This document shows positions 1 to 7,910 of a stretch of DNA of 64,000 bases, piece after piece. Source of the stretch: Bacillus sp. NTK034. Its GTDB lineage: Bacteria; Bacillota; Bacilli; Bacillales; Cytobacillaceae. The notes under the pieces were generated by a model. The model was given only the letters and a program-made list of their open reading frames with translations. It was not told the DNA's origin and made no database searches. The stretch is taken from assembly GCF_017303275.1 (NCBI RefSeq), contig NZ_JAFKOJ010000003.1, forward strand, positions 1 through 64,000, in the 5' to 3' direction. Position 1 is the first letter of the stretch; every line of letters begins with the position of its first letter. The position numbers and the translations under genes are program-made.

Positions 1-159
1 GAATCTACTCTTTTCAATTTAGAAATATATATCCATGGGGGATGAAATCCTGCGAATAAGCGAGCATTCGTGAGTAAACCGTATTAAACTGAGGGAGTTT
101 AATAAAGGATATTTGAAGCTAGCTGAGAATATATTCATAAAAAGAGTGGAGTGGTGTTT

Positions 160-642
160 ATGTTTAGAAAAAGTTTTGTTGCAATTATTTCGATTATTGT
201 TATCTTAACTACTGTTGGGTGTACAAATAAGAATAAGGAAACCATAAATACAAATGTGGAAAATAAAAATTCAGTACAAAAATGGAATCAAAGTCCTTTA
301 TTCAAATCTAGTAATTACACTATGATTGGTGAAAAAGGGCGTTTAGGTTTCATTTATGATGATAGTGAGGTTGTTAGATTTTATCCAAATAAAACTCAAA
401 AGTATATGTGGCATTTTTGGGGAGAAGACTATGAGTTTAATGGAAAACTTAAAGTAGTTGCTTTACACGAGAATGATGAAGAGCAAATAACTGTGATAGA
501 AGGCGGACTAGGTGGTGAAAATAACGGAGCAGATCGACACGCCCCATCTAATATGTCATTACCAAAGAGTGGAATGTGGAAATTAGATGCTTATATTGGA
601 GATAAACTATTTGGAAGTGTGTATGTTAAGGTCCATAAGTAA
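160..642 (+). CDS. putative lipoprotein of unknown function
   Basis: About 160 residues. The N-terminus is a classical lipoprotein signal: Lys/Arg start, a hydrophobic run rich in Ile/Val, then TVGC as the lipobox, so the mature protein would be anchored to the outer face of the membrane by its lipidated Cys. The rest is hydrophilic with several Trp and Gly residues and no motif I recognise. ATG at 160 is preferred because a purine-rich GAGTGGAG lies upstream; a GTG at 151 is in frame. The gene is AT-rich like the neighbouring hydrolase and sits in what looks like acquired DNA beside an insertion sequence. Confidence 0.6.
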   Translation: MFRKSFVAIISIIVILTTVGCTNKNKETINTNVENKNSVQKWNQSPLFKSSNYTMIGEKGRLGFIYDDSEVVRFYPNKTQKYMWHFWGEDYEFNGKLKVVALHENDEEQITVIEGGLGGENNGADRHAPSNMSLPKSGMWKLDAYIGDKLFGSVYVKVHK

Positions 643-792
643 ATAAATTTTCAGCTAAAAACAGTGTCGTTGTTCTCTTAAGACAGTAAGAGTTTATCTT
701 CAACTAATGTGCACTGCTTAAAGAACGGCTGCCTTTACAACTGTCCTTTTTATTCTACAAAAGGGGCAGGTTAGTTAAATAAGCGATACGCT

Positions 793-832
793 AATAGCTA
801 CTCTTCTTTAAAGGAAGTGTGGCTATTTTTAT
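793..832 (+). terminator. hairpin followed by T-run
   Basis: AATAGC and GCTATT arms enclose a TTC/GAA inner stem and are followed by TTTTTATC. It lies between the lipoprotein and the hydrolase and could end transcription of the former. Confidence 0.4.
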
Positions 833-875
833 CGAAGTAAACTGTAATTAAAATATGCTACAAGGGGAGTAGTAA

Positions 876-1649
876 ATGGTGAATAAAAGTAAGGTCTATT
901 ATGGAGAACATGAATCTCAATTTGGTGTATTGCGAATGCCTGAGACTTCACACTCATGTCCAGTAATAGTGTTAATTCACGGAGGATTTTGGCAGGCAAA
1001 ATATAACTTAGATGAGAATAATCCAATTGCTGATGATTTAACCCAAAAAGGCTATGCAACGTGGAATATCGAATATCGACGTGTGGGAGAAGAGGGGGGA
1101 GGATGGACTGGAACGTTTAATGACGTTATTAATGCTGTAAATCATCTATTAAAAATTGATGAGTCACATCCAATAGATCTTTCAAGAGTTATTGTTATTG
1201 GTCATTCTGCTGGTGGACATTTAGCACTTTGGTTAGCTTCAAGATTAAAATCTACTACAAATGATAGTTCCTTTAATCAACTACGTGTTTATATTCAAAA
1301 AGTGATTAGCTTAGCAGGAGTTACAGACTTAGTAAAGATGTGGAATATACATGAACAAAAGAAAATGAAGAGTCACACAGCTGCACTATTAGAGGGATCC
1401 CCTAAAGAGGTTCCTAAACGTTATAAGTTGTCTTCTCCAGCTGAATTATTGTTGCCAATAAATGTTGAACAAGTATTAATACATGGGGAATTAGATCGTC
1501 ACGTTCCGGTATATTTAAGTAAGGATTATTACGAATATGCTGTAGAAAACGGAGAAAATGTAAAGCTAGTTATTCTCCCAAATATAGACCACTTTAAAAT
1601 TATTGAACCAACTTCTTCTGCATGGACTTCGGTTATTAACTCAATATAG
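876..1649 (+). CDS. alpha/beta hydrolase (esterase / kynurenine formamidase-like)
   Basis: 257 residues with the full alpha/beta hydrolase layout. An HGGFW oxyanion motif lies near residue 35, the nucleophile elbow GHSAGG near residue 110, an acid in HGELDRHVP near residue 208 and the His in NIDHFK near residue 237. The HGGFW plus GHSAGG pair is typical of the BD-FAE/kynurenine formamidase-like esterases; the substrate cannot be read from sequence. AAGGGGAG lies 5 bases before the ATG. No operon partner: a hairpin precedes it and an IS110 element follows directly after the stop. Confidence 0.8.
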   Translation: MVNKSKVYYGEHESQFGVLRMPETSHSCPVIVLIHGGFWQAKYNLDENNPIADDLTQKGYATWNIEYRRVGEEGGGWTGTFNDVINAVNHLLKIDESHPIDLSRVIVIGHSAGGHLALWLASRLKSTTNDSSFNQLRVYIQKVISLAGVTDLVKMWNIHEQKKMKSHTAALLEGSPKEVPKRYKLSSPAELLLPINVEQVLIHGELDRHVPVYLSKDYYEYAVENGENVKLVILPNIDHFKIIEPTSSAWTSVINSI

Positions 1650-1792
1650 TTGCTTATATTGAACTATAGGGGCAGCATTCCTGTAATGAAGGAAAATGGA
1701 GTTTGAACAAAAAAATAACCTCTTGGTAGAATGAGAGAGTCCTGAAGCCGGCAAGCGAAAAGGACATTACTCAAATACCAGGAGGCTTTAAA

Positions 1793-2620
1793 ATGAATTA
1801 TAACCAGAATAAGAAGATTGCTCAAATTACTCCTTACACCCTGATTATAGGGGTGGATATCGCGAAATTCAAGCATGTGGCACGTGCCCAGGATTTCAGG
1901 GGAATGGAGTTTGGAACCCCTTGTTATTTTGAAAATACAAAAGAAGGTTTTGAGCATTTTCTTCATTGGATTTCGGAAACGAAGAAAGCACGTAGTATGG
2001 AGAAAGTGATTGTCGGTATGGAGCCAACAGGTCATTATTGGTTTAACCTGGCTCATATTTTAAAAGAGAACGAGATTAAGTTTGTAGCTGTAAATCCCTT
2101 GCACGTAAAGAAAAGCAAGGAACTTGATGATAATTCTCCAACTAAAAATGATGTAAAAGATGCCAAGGTCATTGCCCAACTGGTCAAGGACGGAAGATAC
2201 GCCGAACCTACCATACCGCAAGGTGTTTATGCCGAACTCCGTGTGGCAAAGAAAATACGCGATCTTTTAACGGAGGACCTTCAAACGGTCCAGGGCCAGG
2301 TGCATAACTGGATTGACCGGTATTTTCCGGAATTTCTGAAGGTCTTTAAGAAGTGGGAGGGCAAGGCTGCATTACAATTCTTACGGCTTTATGCTCTACC
2401 GCATGAAATAGCCAATTTCACAGAAGATGAATTGCTTATCCATTTAAGAAAATCCGTAAAAAGAAGTGTAGGTGCTAATAAGATTCGGGAGTTAAAGCAA
2501 GCAGCGAGTCAGTCCATCGGACTTCGCCAAGGCTCTGAGATGGCAAAACTGGAGCTGAAAACTCTTCTGGCTAAATATGATTTGATTCAGAAGGAATCGA
2601 AGAATTGGACGGAAAAATAG
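1793..2620 (+). CDS. IS110 transposase, N-terminal DEDD part (frame ends early)
   Basis: 275 residues. The N-terminus carries the RuvC-like DEDD domain of IS110 recombinases: IGVDIAKFKH with the first Asp near residue 22, GMEPTGHYW near residue 84 and PTKNDVKDAKVIAQL near residue 116. The frame stops at 2618-2620 straight after GAA AAA, and the family's C-terminal domain continues in the -1 frame. A strong CCAGGAGG ribosome site lies 8 bases before the ATG. Either one A was lost from a homopolymer, inactivating the gene, or the ribosome slips back one base on AAAAA; the sequence alone does not decide. Confidence 0.85.
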   Translation: MNYNQNKKIAQITPYTLIIGVDIAKFKHVARAQDFRGMEFGTPCYFENTKEGFEHFLHWISETKKARSMEKVIVGMEPTGHYWFNLAHILKENEIKFVAVNPLHVKKSKELDDNSPTKNDVKDAKVIAQLVKDGRYAEPTIPQGVYAELRVAKKIRDLLTEDLQTVQGQVHNWIDRYFPEFLKVFKKWEGKAALQFLRLYALPHEIANFTEDELLIHLRKSVKRSVGANKIRELKQAASQSIGLRQGSEMAKLELKTLLAKYDLIQKESKNWTEK

Positions 2621-3087
2621 ATTACCTGATTGATGAAATTCCAGGTGTAGCCCAAATGTTAGCGATCAAGGGTGTTGGAAGAGATACAGTCGCTGGTTTC
2701 TTTGCGGAAGTGGGTGACCCTCGTGAGTACACTCACCCCCGACAAATTATTAAGCTGGCTGGCTTGAGTCTGAAGGAAAATACATCTGGAAAGCATAAGG
2801 GAAAAACCACCATCTCCAAGAGAGGACGGAAGAAGCTAAGGGCTCTGTTGTTTAGGGTTTGCATGATTCTCGTTGCCAAAAATTCAGCTTTTAAGGCCCT
2901 GCATGCTTACTTTACACAACGGCCAGACAACCCGCTAAAGAAGATGCAGTCCCTTATCGCTTTGTGTAATAAATTGATTCGTATTTTCTTTAGTATAAGT
3001 AAAAAGCAATTTGAATTTAGTGAAGAAAAGATGTTAAAAGATATCCCTCACTTGGCAGGATCAAAGAAGGCAGAACTGGCCACTTAA
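2605..3087 (+). CDS. IS110 transposase, C-terminal Transposase_20 part
   Basis: The second part of the recombinase, in the -1 frame relative to the first and overlapping it by 16 bases. It contains the helix-hairpin-helix and catalytic-Ser region of IS110 enzymes: IPGVAQMLAIKGVGRDTV, then EVGDPREYTHPRQIIKLAGL, then a Ser/Lys/Arg-rich segment with TTISKRGRKKLRALL. The only nearby start is TTG at 2605 with no ribosome site of its own, so independent translation is unlikely. A -1 shift after the AAA codon at 2615-2617 would join the parts as ...EKIDYLIDEIPG. Confidence 0.8.
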   Translation: MDGKIDYLIDEIPGVAQMLAIKGVGRDTVAGFFAEVGDPREYTHPRQIIKLAGLSLKENTSGKHKGKTTISKRGRKKLRALLFRVCMILVAKNSAFKALHAYFTQRPDNPLKKMQSLIALCNKLIRIFFSISKKQFEFSEEKMLKDIPHLAGSKKAELAT

Positions 3088-3129
3088 TTCTGGTTTCGTT
3101 TAGATTAGAAATAGTTCTTGGCTTATAGT

Positions 3130-3302
3130 TTTGGAGACATTTGAAGCACGGATTAGTCGGCAAAGCAACTAAATTACGGGCATGGACCCTGTGGGGCAGC
3201 ATGGCCGACATCCACCTCATGGAAAGGTTGGACGAAGGAATTTGAGAGCGAAGACTCTGTGAGGCATGGGAGGGTTGACCTCCATGAGATATGTGGACAT
3301 CT
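3130..3302 (+). ncRNA. candidate IS110 bridge/seeker RNA in the right flank
   Basis: This non-coding stretch can fold into nested structures. GTCGGC (3156-3161) pairs with GCCGAC (3204-3209) around an internal loop. CTCATGGA near 3216 can pair with TCCATGAG near 3281. CATGGGAGG (3265-3273) can alternatively pair with CCTCCATG (3279-3286). The first loop contains GGGGCAGCAT (3193-3202), identical to 1669-1678 just outside the left end, as expected of a target guide. Guide RNAs of this kind are known for IS110-family recombinases; assigning one here is inference. Confidence 0.4.
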
Positions 3303-3657
3303 ACCAGTGCGGTCATATTCTTACTACTCCACCAATTTCTGTAATAGATTGGTTAGTGGGTTGTAGCTCATTTTTCTCAGTGTGCCCAAATATATCCTTT
3401 TCAGTGACTATCCTCCAATTGAAATCCATTTACCGGTAGGTAAATAGCTATGAAAATCTAAGAAACCAGGAGTAATCGGGTGTGTACGTTTCTTTTATTG
3501 AGGGAGGTTAGTTGAATAAGGTATTTGGTTAATTTATCATGACTGGATTTTGAATTGTAAGAAAGGAAGATCATGTAACTAACTATGCTCGGAAATGAAA
3601 TAAAAGTAGTAACTATCTATATAATTTGATATATTTTTAAATAATTATCGTAAAGGA

Positions 3658-4035
3658 ATGGCTAATATGAAATTAATTAAACGATTTATTTTAAACCGAC
3701 CAGCTGAAAAGCGGCTTGCATATTTTTATGGTATGGTTGCAACGGATGAACAGGTGTGGTTACTACGTGATGAAAATGGCGATCTATTATGCTTAGAAGA
3801 TGATGGGGAATATGCATTTTTACTACCTGTTTGGCCAAGCAGGAGCTTTGCTGAAATGAAGGCTGCCAATTTAGATGAGTCATACGAAGCGTTCAACATT
3901 CCAATTTCAAGTTTTTTAGACGATTTACTAGTTGATATTGAAAATGACGGTGGTGCCACAGCGGTTTTCCCCAACGAAAACGATACAACCATTCAAAAAC
4001 GTGATGAAATAAAGGAAATGATTAGCAATTTATAG
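3658..4035 (+). CDS. DUF2750-family protein
   Basis: 125 residues, soluble, acidic. The middle segment ENGDLLCLEDDGEYAFLLPV, then WPSRSFAEMKAA and a C-terminal SFLDDLLVDIENDGGATAVFP, matches the arrangement I associate with DUF2750, a family of uncharacterised single-domain proteins. No catalytic residues are evident. AAAGGA lies just before the ATG at 3658; ATG at 3667 is an alternative. It stands alone between the IS element and a broken LysR gene, in AT-rich DNA, so it is probably part of an accessory segment. Confidence 0.65.
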   Translation: MANMKLIKRFILNRPAEKRLAYFYGMVATDEQVWLLRDENGDLLCLEDDGEYAFLLPVWPSRSFAEMKAANLDESYEAFNIPISSFLDDLLVDIENDGGATAVFPNENDTTIQKRDEIKEMISNL

Positions 4036-4120
4036 CAAAAAAATGCTCACATTAAATAGGAAACTGTAATAAGTGAGTTCAATCCTTTTGTAGAATTTGA
4101 GTATTTTATCTAACTAATGG

Positions 4121-4885
4121 GTGCAAGAGTTGAAGATCAGGGCTGTCATTTTGGCGGGTAAGCGCTTTTTAACTCATGTCCAAAGTATTCTAGACAAATT
4201 GGACGAAGCTCGCAGTGCCGTTCATGACAATGAAAATCTAAGTGGCACCCTAACGATAAGTGCCAACGAGGTTCTTTGCGCCTATCGTCTTCCAACTGTC
4301 TTCCAGCTATTTCGTTCACGCTATCCAGGAGTTCGTCTCATCTTCCGATCTGTCCCAAATCAGGAACTCAAGCAAACGCTCTTTGAGGGAACCGCGGATG
4401 TCGTCTTTATGCTGGACGAAACCATTCTCTCAACGGGGCTTACAGTGGAACCGTTACTAAAAGAAACTTTCCGCTTTTTCGTCGCTCCAGATCATCCTCT
4501 CGCGAAACTAACTGTACTACAGCTGGAAGATTTTCACGGAGAAGTGTTCCTGGTCAATGAAAAAGGTTGTACCTATCGAACCATGTTTGACCGGTCATTT
4601 GAGAAGAAGGGCATTGATGATATTACTTATTTAGAGTTTCAAAATGCCGAAGCCATTAAACAATGTGCAATTACGAGAATCGGCATAGCCTTTCTTCCGG
4701 AAATAACAGAGGAAGCCGAAGTTGAACGGGGTGAACTTGTTGCTCTACCATGGCAAATTCCGGACTTGCACGTATATACACATATGGCATGGCATATAGA
4801 CAAATGGCTTTCACCAATCATATTATCTTTCATAGAAGCAGCAAGAGAAGTTATAGCTATTGAGGAGGTGAATAGAACTGCTTAG
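4121..4885 (+). pseudogene. LysR-type regulator lacking its DNA-binding domain
   Basis: Residues ~10-45 (AGKRFLTHVQSILDKLDEA) correspond to the linker helix that normally follows the winged HTH, and the rest (from SGTLTISANEVL to the C-terminus) is a complete LysR substrate-binding domain. The ~60-residue N-terminal HTH that every working LysR protein needs is absent, and the bases upstream of 4121 do not encode it in any frame I read. The only starts are weak (GTG 4121). I call it a 5'-truncated remnant, probably broken by the rearrangements that brought in the nearby IS and repeats. Confidence 0.8.
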
Positions 4886-5183
4886 CCTATTCAGCGATAT
4901 TTCGTTGGCAAACTAATTGATACTTTCTATCAGGAAATGTAATAATAAGGCATCTGGGTGTGATAACTAAGATGCTATACTTATACTCCTATATAAATAA
5001 TGAGGTATTTTTGTAGTTTTATTTAATAGAAGGTTCTAACAGCCACTCACTAAGGTAAGAGTTTCACTTAAACTATTCCACCCCGTTACTTTAAGTATAT
5101 TTCTTCACAAGCTCTTCAAAATATTAACATAGATACCCATTTTTCTTAAAGGTATTATTCAGCAATTTGGCCCTATTGTTGTA

Positions 5184-5321
5184 TCGCCATGGAGGGCTCA
5201 TGAGGCCCAAAATGGTTAGGGTTAGAGAGCAGAGGAAATGGTCGTCATGGAGGGTTCATGAGACCCAAAATGGTTGGAGAGCAGAGGAAATGGTCGCCAT
5301 GGGGGGTTCATGAGACCCAAA
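5184..5321. repeat. tandem repeat array A, ~52-58 bp unit, 3 copies
   Basis: Units start with TCGCCATGGAGGG or a close variant at 5184, 5242 and 5294. Each holds a small hairpin, GGGC-TCATGAG-GCCC in copy 1 and GGGT-TCATGAG-ACCC in copies 2 and 3, followed by CAAAATGGTT and AGAGCAGAGGAAATGG. No coding potential. The unit resembles array C at 17.6 kb (GGTCGCCAT, then ATGAG, then GAC or ACC). Confidence 0.85.
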
Positions 5322-5349
5322 AATCATTAAGTACATAAATTCCATCTTC

Positions 5350-5695
5350 ATAAGGGGTAAGGAGAATTGATCTCTGGTAATAAAGACGAAATGCCGAATC
5401 AAGCCAGCAAAATGGGAGTTAATCAAAGGGAATAAATACGAAAACTCGGACCAGTCTGTCAAAACGGGAGTTAATCAAAGGGAATAAATATGAAAAACTC
5501 GGACCAGTCTGTCAAAACGGGAGTTAATCAAAGGGAATAAAGACGAAATGCCAGAGCCAGCCAGCAAAATGGGAGTTAATCAAAGGGAATGAAGATGAAA
5601 TGCCGAATCAAGCCAGCAAAATGGGAGTTAATCAAATGGAATAAAGACAAATCCCGAAGCCAGTCATCAGAAGGGGCGTTAAACAAAAGCAACAG
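5350..5695. repeat. tandem repeat array B, 52-53 bp unit, 5 clear copies
   Basis: GGGAGTTAATCAAAGGGAAT recurs at 5414, 5466, 5519, 5571 and 5623 (spacing 52, 53, 52, 52), with degenerate copies on both sides near 5355 and 5674. The rest of the unit reads AAAGACGAAATGCCGAA followed by CCAGCCAGCAAAAT, with variants. No open frame is conserved. Together with array A this fills the gene-free stretch 4886-5884; 4886-5180 shows nothing I can name. Confidence 0.85.
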
Positions 5696-5840
5696 TGCTG
5701 AAACTAGGCTATTAGTTAAAACTAGGGATAAATCAGATCCTTGTGTGTACTGAACAATACTGTAAATTATATACTCGTTCTAAATATTAAATTTTCAAAA
5801 AATATTGACAACTATCCAAAAAACAGTTAAATTATAAAAT

Positions 5841-5864
5841 AATATAAAGTTATAACATTATATT
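5841..5864. promoter_or_regulatory. palindromic operator, probably for the GntR regulator (autoregulation)
   Basis: A 24-bp dyad with arms AATATAA and TTATATT around the perfect inner palindrome GTTATAAC; only one base pair breaks the symmetry. It lies 20 bp before the gntR start and shares GTTATAAYATTATA with the sites at 6648 and 13562. Confidence 0.65.
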
Positions 5865-5884
5865 CTTTCAAGGGAGATACATAG

Positions 5885-6604
5885 ATGCAGATAGATAAGA
5901 GTTTACATATACCCCTATATAGACAAGTAGAACAGATTCTGGAAGAGAAAATCATATCCGGACAATGGGAGGTTGGGAGCCAGCTGCCGACTGAGCAGGA
6001 GCTGTCAGATCGATTCGATGTCAGCACCATTACGGTTAAAAGAGCTGTGATTGAGCTTGTGAATAAAGGTTATCTCTTCAGACAGCGTGGCAAGGGAACC
6101 TTTGTATCCGGAGCTGCTAAAGAGCAGGACCTCAATTCCATTATTTCGCTTTCCACCGGTTCGGAACAGGAACATCCGCATGAAATGCTGAGCTTTAAAT
6201 ATGAAACAGCAGGTTCTGAAATTGCGCAGAAGTTAAGGATTGATCCTGAGGATGAGGTGATTAAAATTGAGAGATTAAAAGTGGAAAACAATGATCCTCT
6301 CGCGCTGGAATATACCTATCTTCCGGCGGATAAATGTCAGGGGCTTACACCTGAGATGATCAATAACGACTTAATTTTTAACATCTTAAAAAATAGATTC
6401 CATATAGCGCTAAACCGGGCTAAGGTATTTATCCGGCCTTATATTCTTCCCAGTCACCAGGCAAAGCTGCTTCATGTGGAACCGGGCACTCCGGTGTTTG
6501 AGTGGGAGCGTACTACATACACAAAGCAGGAAGACATCATTGAGTTCTCCAAATTCTATATCCGCAGTGATAAAGAGGTTTATTATACAGAGGTTCAATT
6601 GTAA
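5885..6604 (+). CDS. GntR-family (HutC/UTRA) transcriptional regulator
   Basis: 239 residues. The N-terminal winged HTH is clear: IPLYRQVEQILEEKIISG, then LPTEQELSDRFDVSTITVKR and GYLFRQRGKGTFV at residues ~10-75. Residues ~95-235 form a UTRA ligand-binding domain, with IKIERLKVENNDPLALEYTY in the middle. It is the first gene of the catabolic locus and is followed by an ABC importer and an amine dehydrogenase, so it most likely senses the substrate imported there. Dyads at 5841 and 6648 flank it, suggesting autorepression and control of the downstream operon; a third lies at 13562. Confidence 0.88.
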   Translation: MQIDKSLHIPLYRQVEQILEEKIISGQWEVGSQLPTEQELSDRFDVSTITVKRAVIELVNKGYLFRQRGKGTFVSGAAKEQDLNSIISLSTGSEQEHPHEMLSFKYETAGSEIAQKLRIDPEDEVIKIERLKVENNDPLALEYTYLPADKCQGLTPEMINNDLIFNILKNRFHIALNRAKVFIRPYILPSHQAKLLHVEPGTPVFEWERTTYTKQEDIIEFSKFYIRSDKEVYYTEVQL

Positions 6605-6647
6605 AAAAAATTGCTGAAAGCCCATAGGACAATTTATAAATATAAAA

Positions 6648-6671
6648 GATATAAAGTTATAATATTATATC
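6648..6671. promoter_or_regulatory. palindromic operator before the ABC/dehydrogenase operon
   Basis: Arms GATATAA and TTATATC surround GTTATAAT in the AT-rich leader of the importer operon. A wider AT dyad spans about 6640-6686. It shares GTTATAAYATTATA with the sites at 5841 and 13562. Confidence 0.6.
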
Positions 6672-6808
6672 TTTATATTTTATATAGAAATCAATCTCTT
6701 TCTATAGATTGATCTAAATTAAAAAGGGGGTATCGGTTTTATCAAGTCTTCATCTTAGAACAGCTCCTTAAGTTCACGAAAGCAAAAATAAACGAGGGGG
6801 AAAATGAG

Positions 6809-7894
6809 TTGAAAAAGAAAGCTTATTTAATTGTATTGCTTTGTTTATTGCTTGTCACGGCTGCAGGATGCAGCGGCCAAACAGGAAGTTCTGCTGATGA
6901 AGGATCGGGAAAAAGTGATGAAAAGACACTTGTCTTAGCGGCATATGGAGGAAGCTATGAGCAAAAGATGAAGGAGGACTTGATCCCTAAGTTTGAGAAA
7001 GAGCATGGCGTAAAGGTGAAATATATTACGGGAAGCTCTGTTGATACCTTATCCAAGCTTCAGGCACAAAAGGATAATCCTCAAATTGATGTAGCTTTCC
7101 TTGATGATGGACCTCAAGCTCAGGCAAAGGCGTTTGGATTGCTGGCACCATTGGATGAAAGTGTTGTTACGAATCTGGCAGATGTCTATGATATTGCAAA
7201 AGACAAAGATAATGTTGGTGTTGGATTTGGAATCATTTCAACCGGCTTGGCTTATAACAAGGATGTCTTCGAACAGAATGGCTGGGAACCGCCTGCATCA
7301 TGGAATGATTTGGCCGATCCGAAGTATAAAGGAAAACTCGTACTGCCTTCCATTGCCAATACGTATGGAGTTCATTTTCTGCTCATGACTGCGATTGCAA
7401 ATGGCGGAGATGAAGAAAACATTGAACCAGGCTTTGAAAAAATGAAGGAAATTGCCAAAAACGCGATCACTTTTGATAAAACGGCTGACGTATCCAACTA
7501 CTTCCTGCAAGGGCAGACAGTTGCAAGTGCATGGGGAAGCAGCCGGGTGTTTACCCTTCAGGATAGCGGATTCCCGATTGAGTATGTCATTCCGGAAGAA
7601 GGGGCTCCAGCCTTGATGGCCACGGTCAGTGTGGTGAAGGATGCTCCAAATGGGGATCTTGCTCAGGAATTTGTCAATTTTGTTCTGGATGAAGAAGCAC
7701 AGCTTCTATTTGCCAACTCCTTGTTTGACGGTCCGGTTAATAAGAATGTGAAGCTTGAAGGAGACATCGTCGATAAAGTGGCTTATGGGGAAGAGGAGAT
7801 TGCCAAATTGATCAAAGTTGACTGGGAAACTGTTAATGCAAAACGGGCAGAGTGGACAGAACGGGCCAATAAAGAAATCGAAGTAGCCCATTAA
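6809..7894 (+). CDS. ABC importer substrate-binding lipoprotein (spermidine/putrescine-type)
   Basis: 361 residues. Lys-rich start, hydrophobic core, then TAAGC as lipobox, followed by a Ser/Gly/Asp-rich linker and a family-1 binding-protein fold beginning LVLAAYGGSYEQKMKEDLIP. The layout resembles PotD-like proteins, which bind polyamines, opines or related amines. The start is TTG at 6809, placed 9 bases after GAGGGGG; the ATG at 6804 runs straight into a stop. First gene of a long operon with ATPase, two permeases and an oxidoreductase, so its ligand is probably the oxidoreductase substrate. Confidence 0.85.
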   Translation: MKKKAYLIVLLCLLLVTAAGCSGQTGSSADEGSGKSDEKTLVLAAYGGSYEQKMKEDLIPKFEKEHGVKVKYITGSSVDTLSKLQAQKDNPQIDVAFLDDGPQAQAKAFGLLAPLDESVVTNLADVYDIAKDKDNVGVGFGIISTGLAYNKDVFEQNGWEPPASWNDLADPKYKGKLVLPSIANTYGVHFLLMTAIANGGDEENIEPGFEKMKEIAKNAITFDKTADVSNYFLQGQTVASAWGSSRVFTLQDSGFPIEYVIPEEGAPALMATVSVVKDAPNGDLAQEFVNFVLDEEAQLLFANSLFDGPVNKNVKLEGDIVDKVAYGEEEIAKLIKVDWETVNAKRAEWTERANKEIEVAH

Positions 7895-7910
7895 AAGAGA
7901 GGGGAAACGA

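Larger units (their letters stand above)
1681..3338 (+). mobile_element. IS110-family insertion sequence (ends approximate)
   Basis: The element is defined by its DEDD/Transposase_20 recombinase frames plus non-coding flanks of about 110 bp on the left and 250 bp on the right. IS110 elements lack terminal inverted repeats, so the ends are a guess. I used the 7-bp direct repeat CTGTAAT at 1681-1687 and 3339-3345. The large structured right flank is as expected for IS elements of this family that carry their guide RNA downstream of the recombinase gene. Confidence 0.6.

Noticed and set aside
1..150. Riboswitch or RNA gene before the lipoprotein
   Set aside because: No stable conserved fold or known motif was found in this AT-rich leader.
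3017..3316. Minus-strand 99-residue frame at the IS right end
   Set aside because: It overlaps the transposase end and the structured RNA region, without a ribosome site.
5256..5462. Minus-strand frame across the repeat arrays
   Set aside because: Its codons are the repeat units themselves; no ribosome site and no conserved pattern.
5184..5695. CRISPR array
   Set aside because: Unit of ~52 bp has no unique spacers: the whole unit is repeated, and no cas gene lies nearby.
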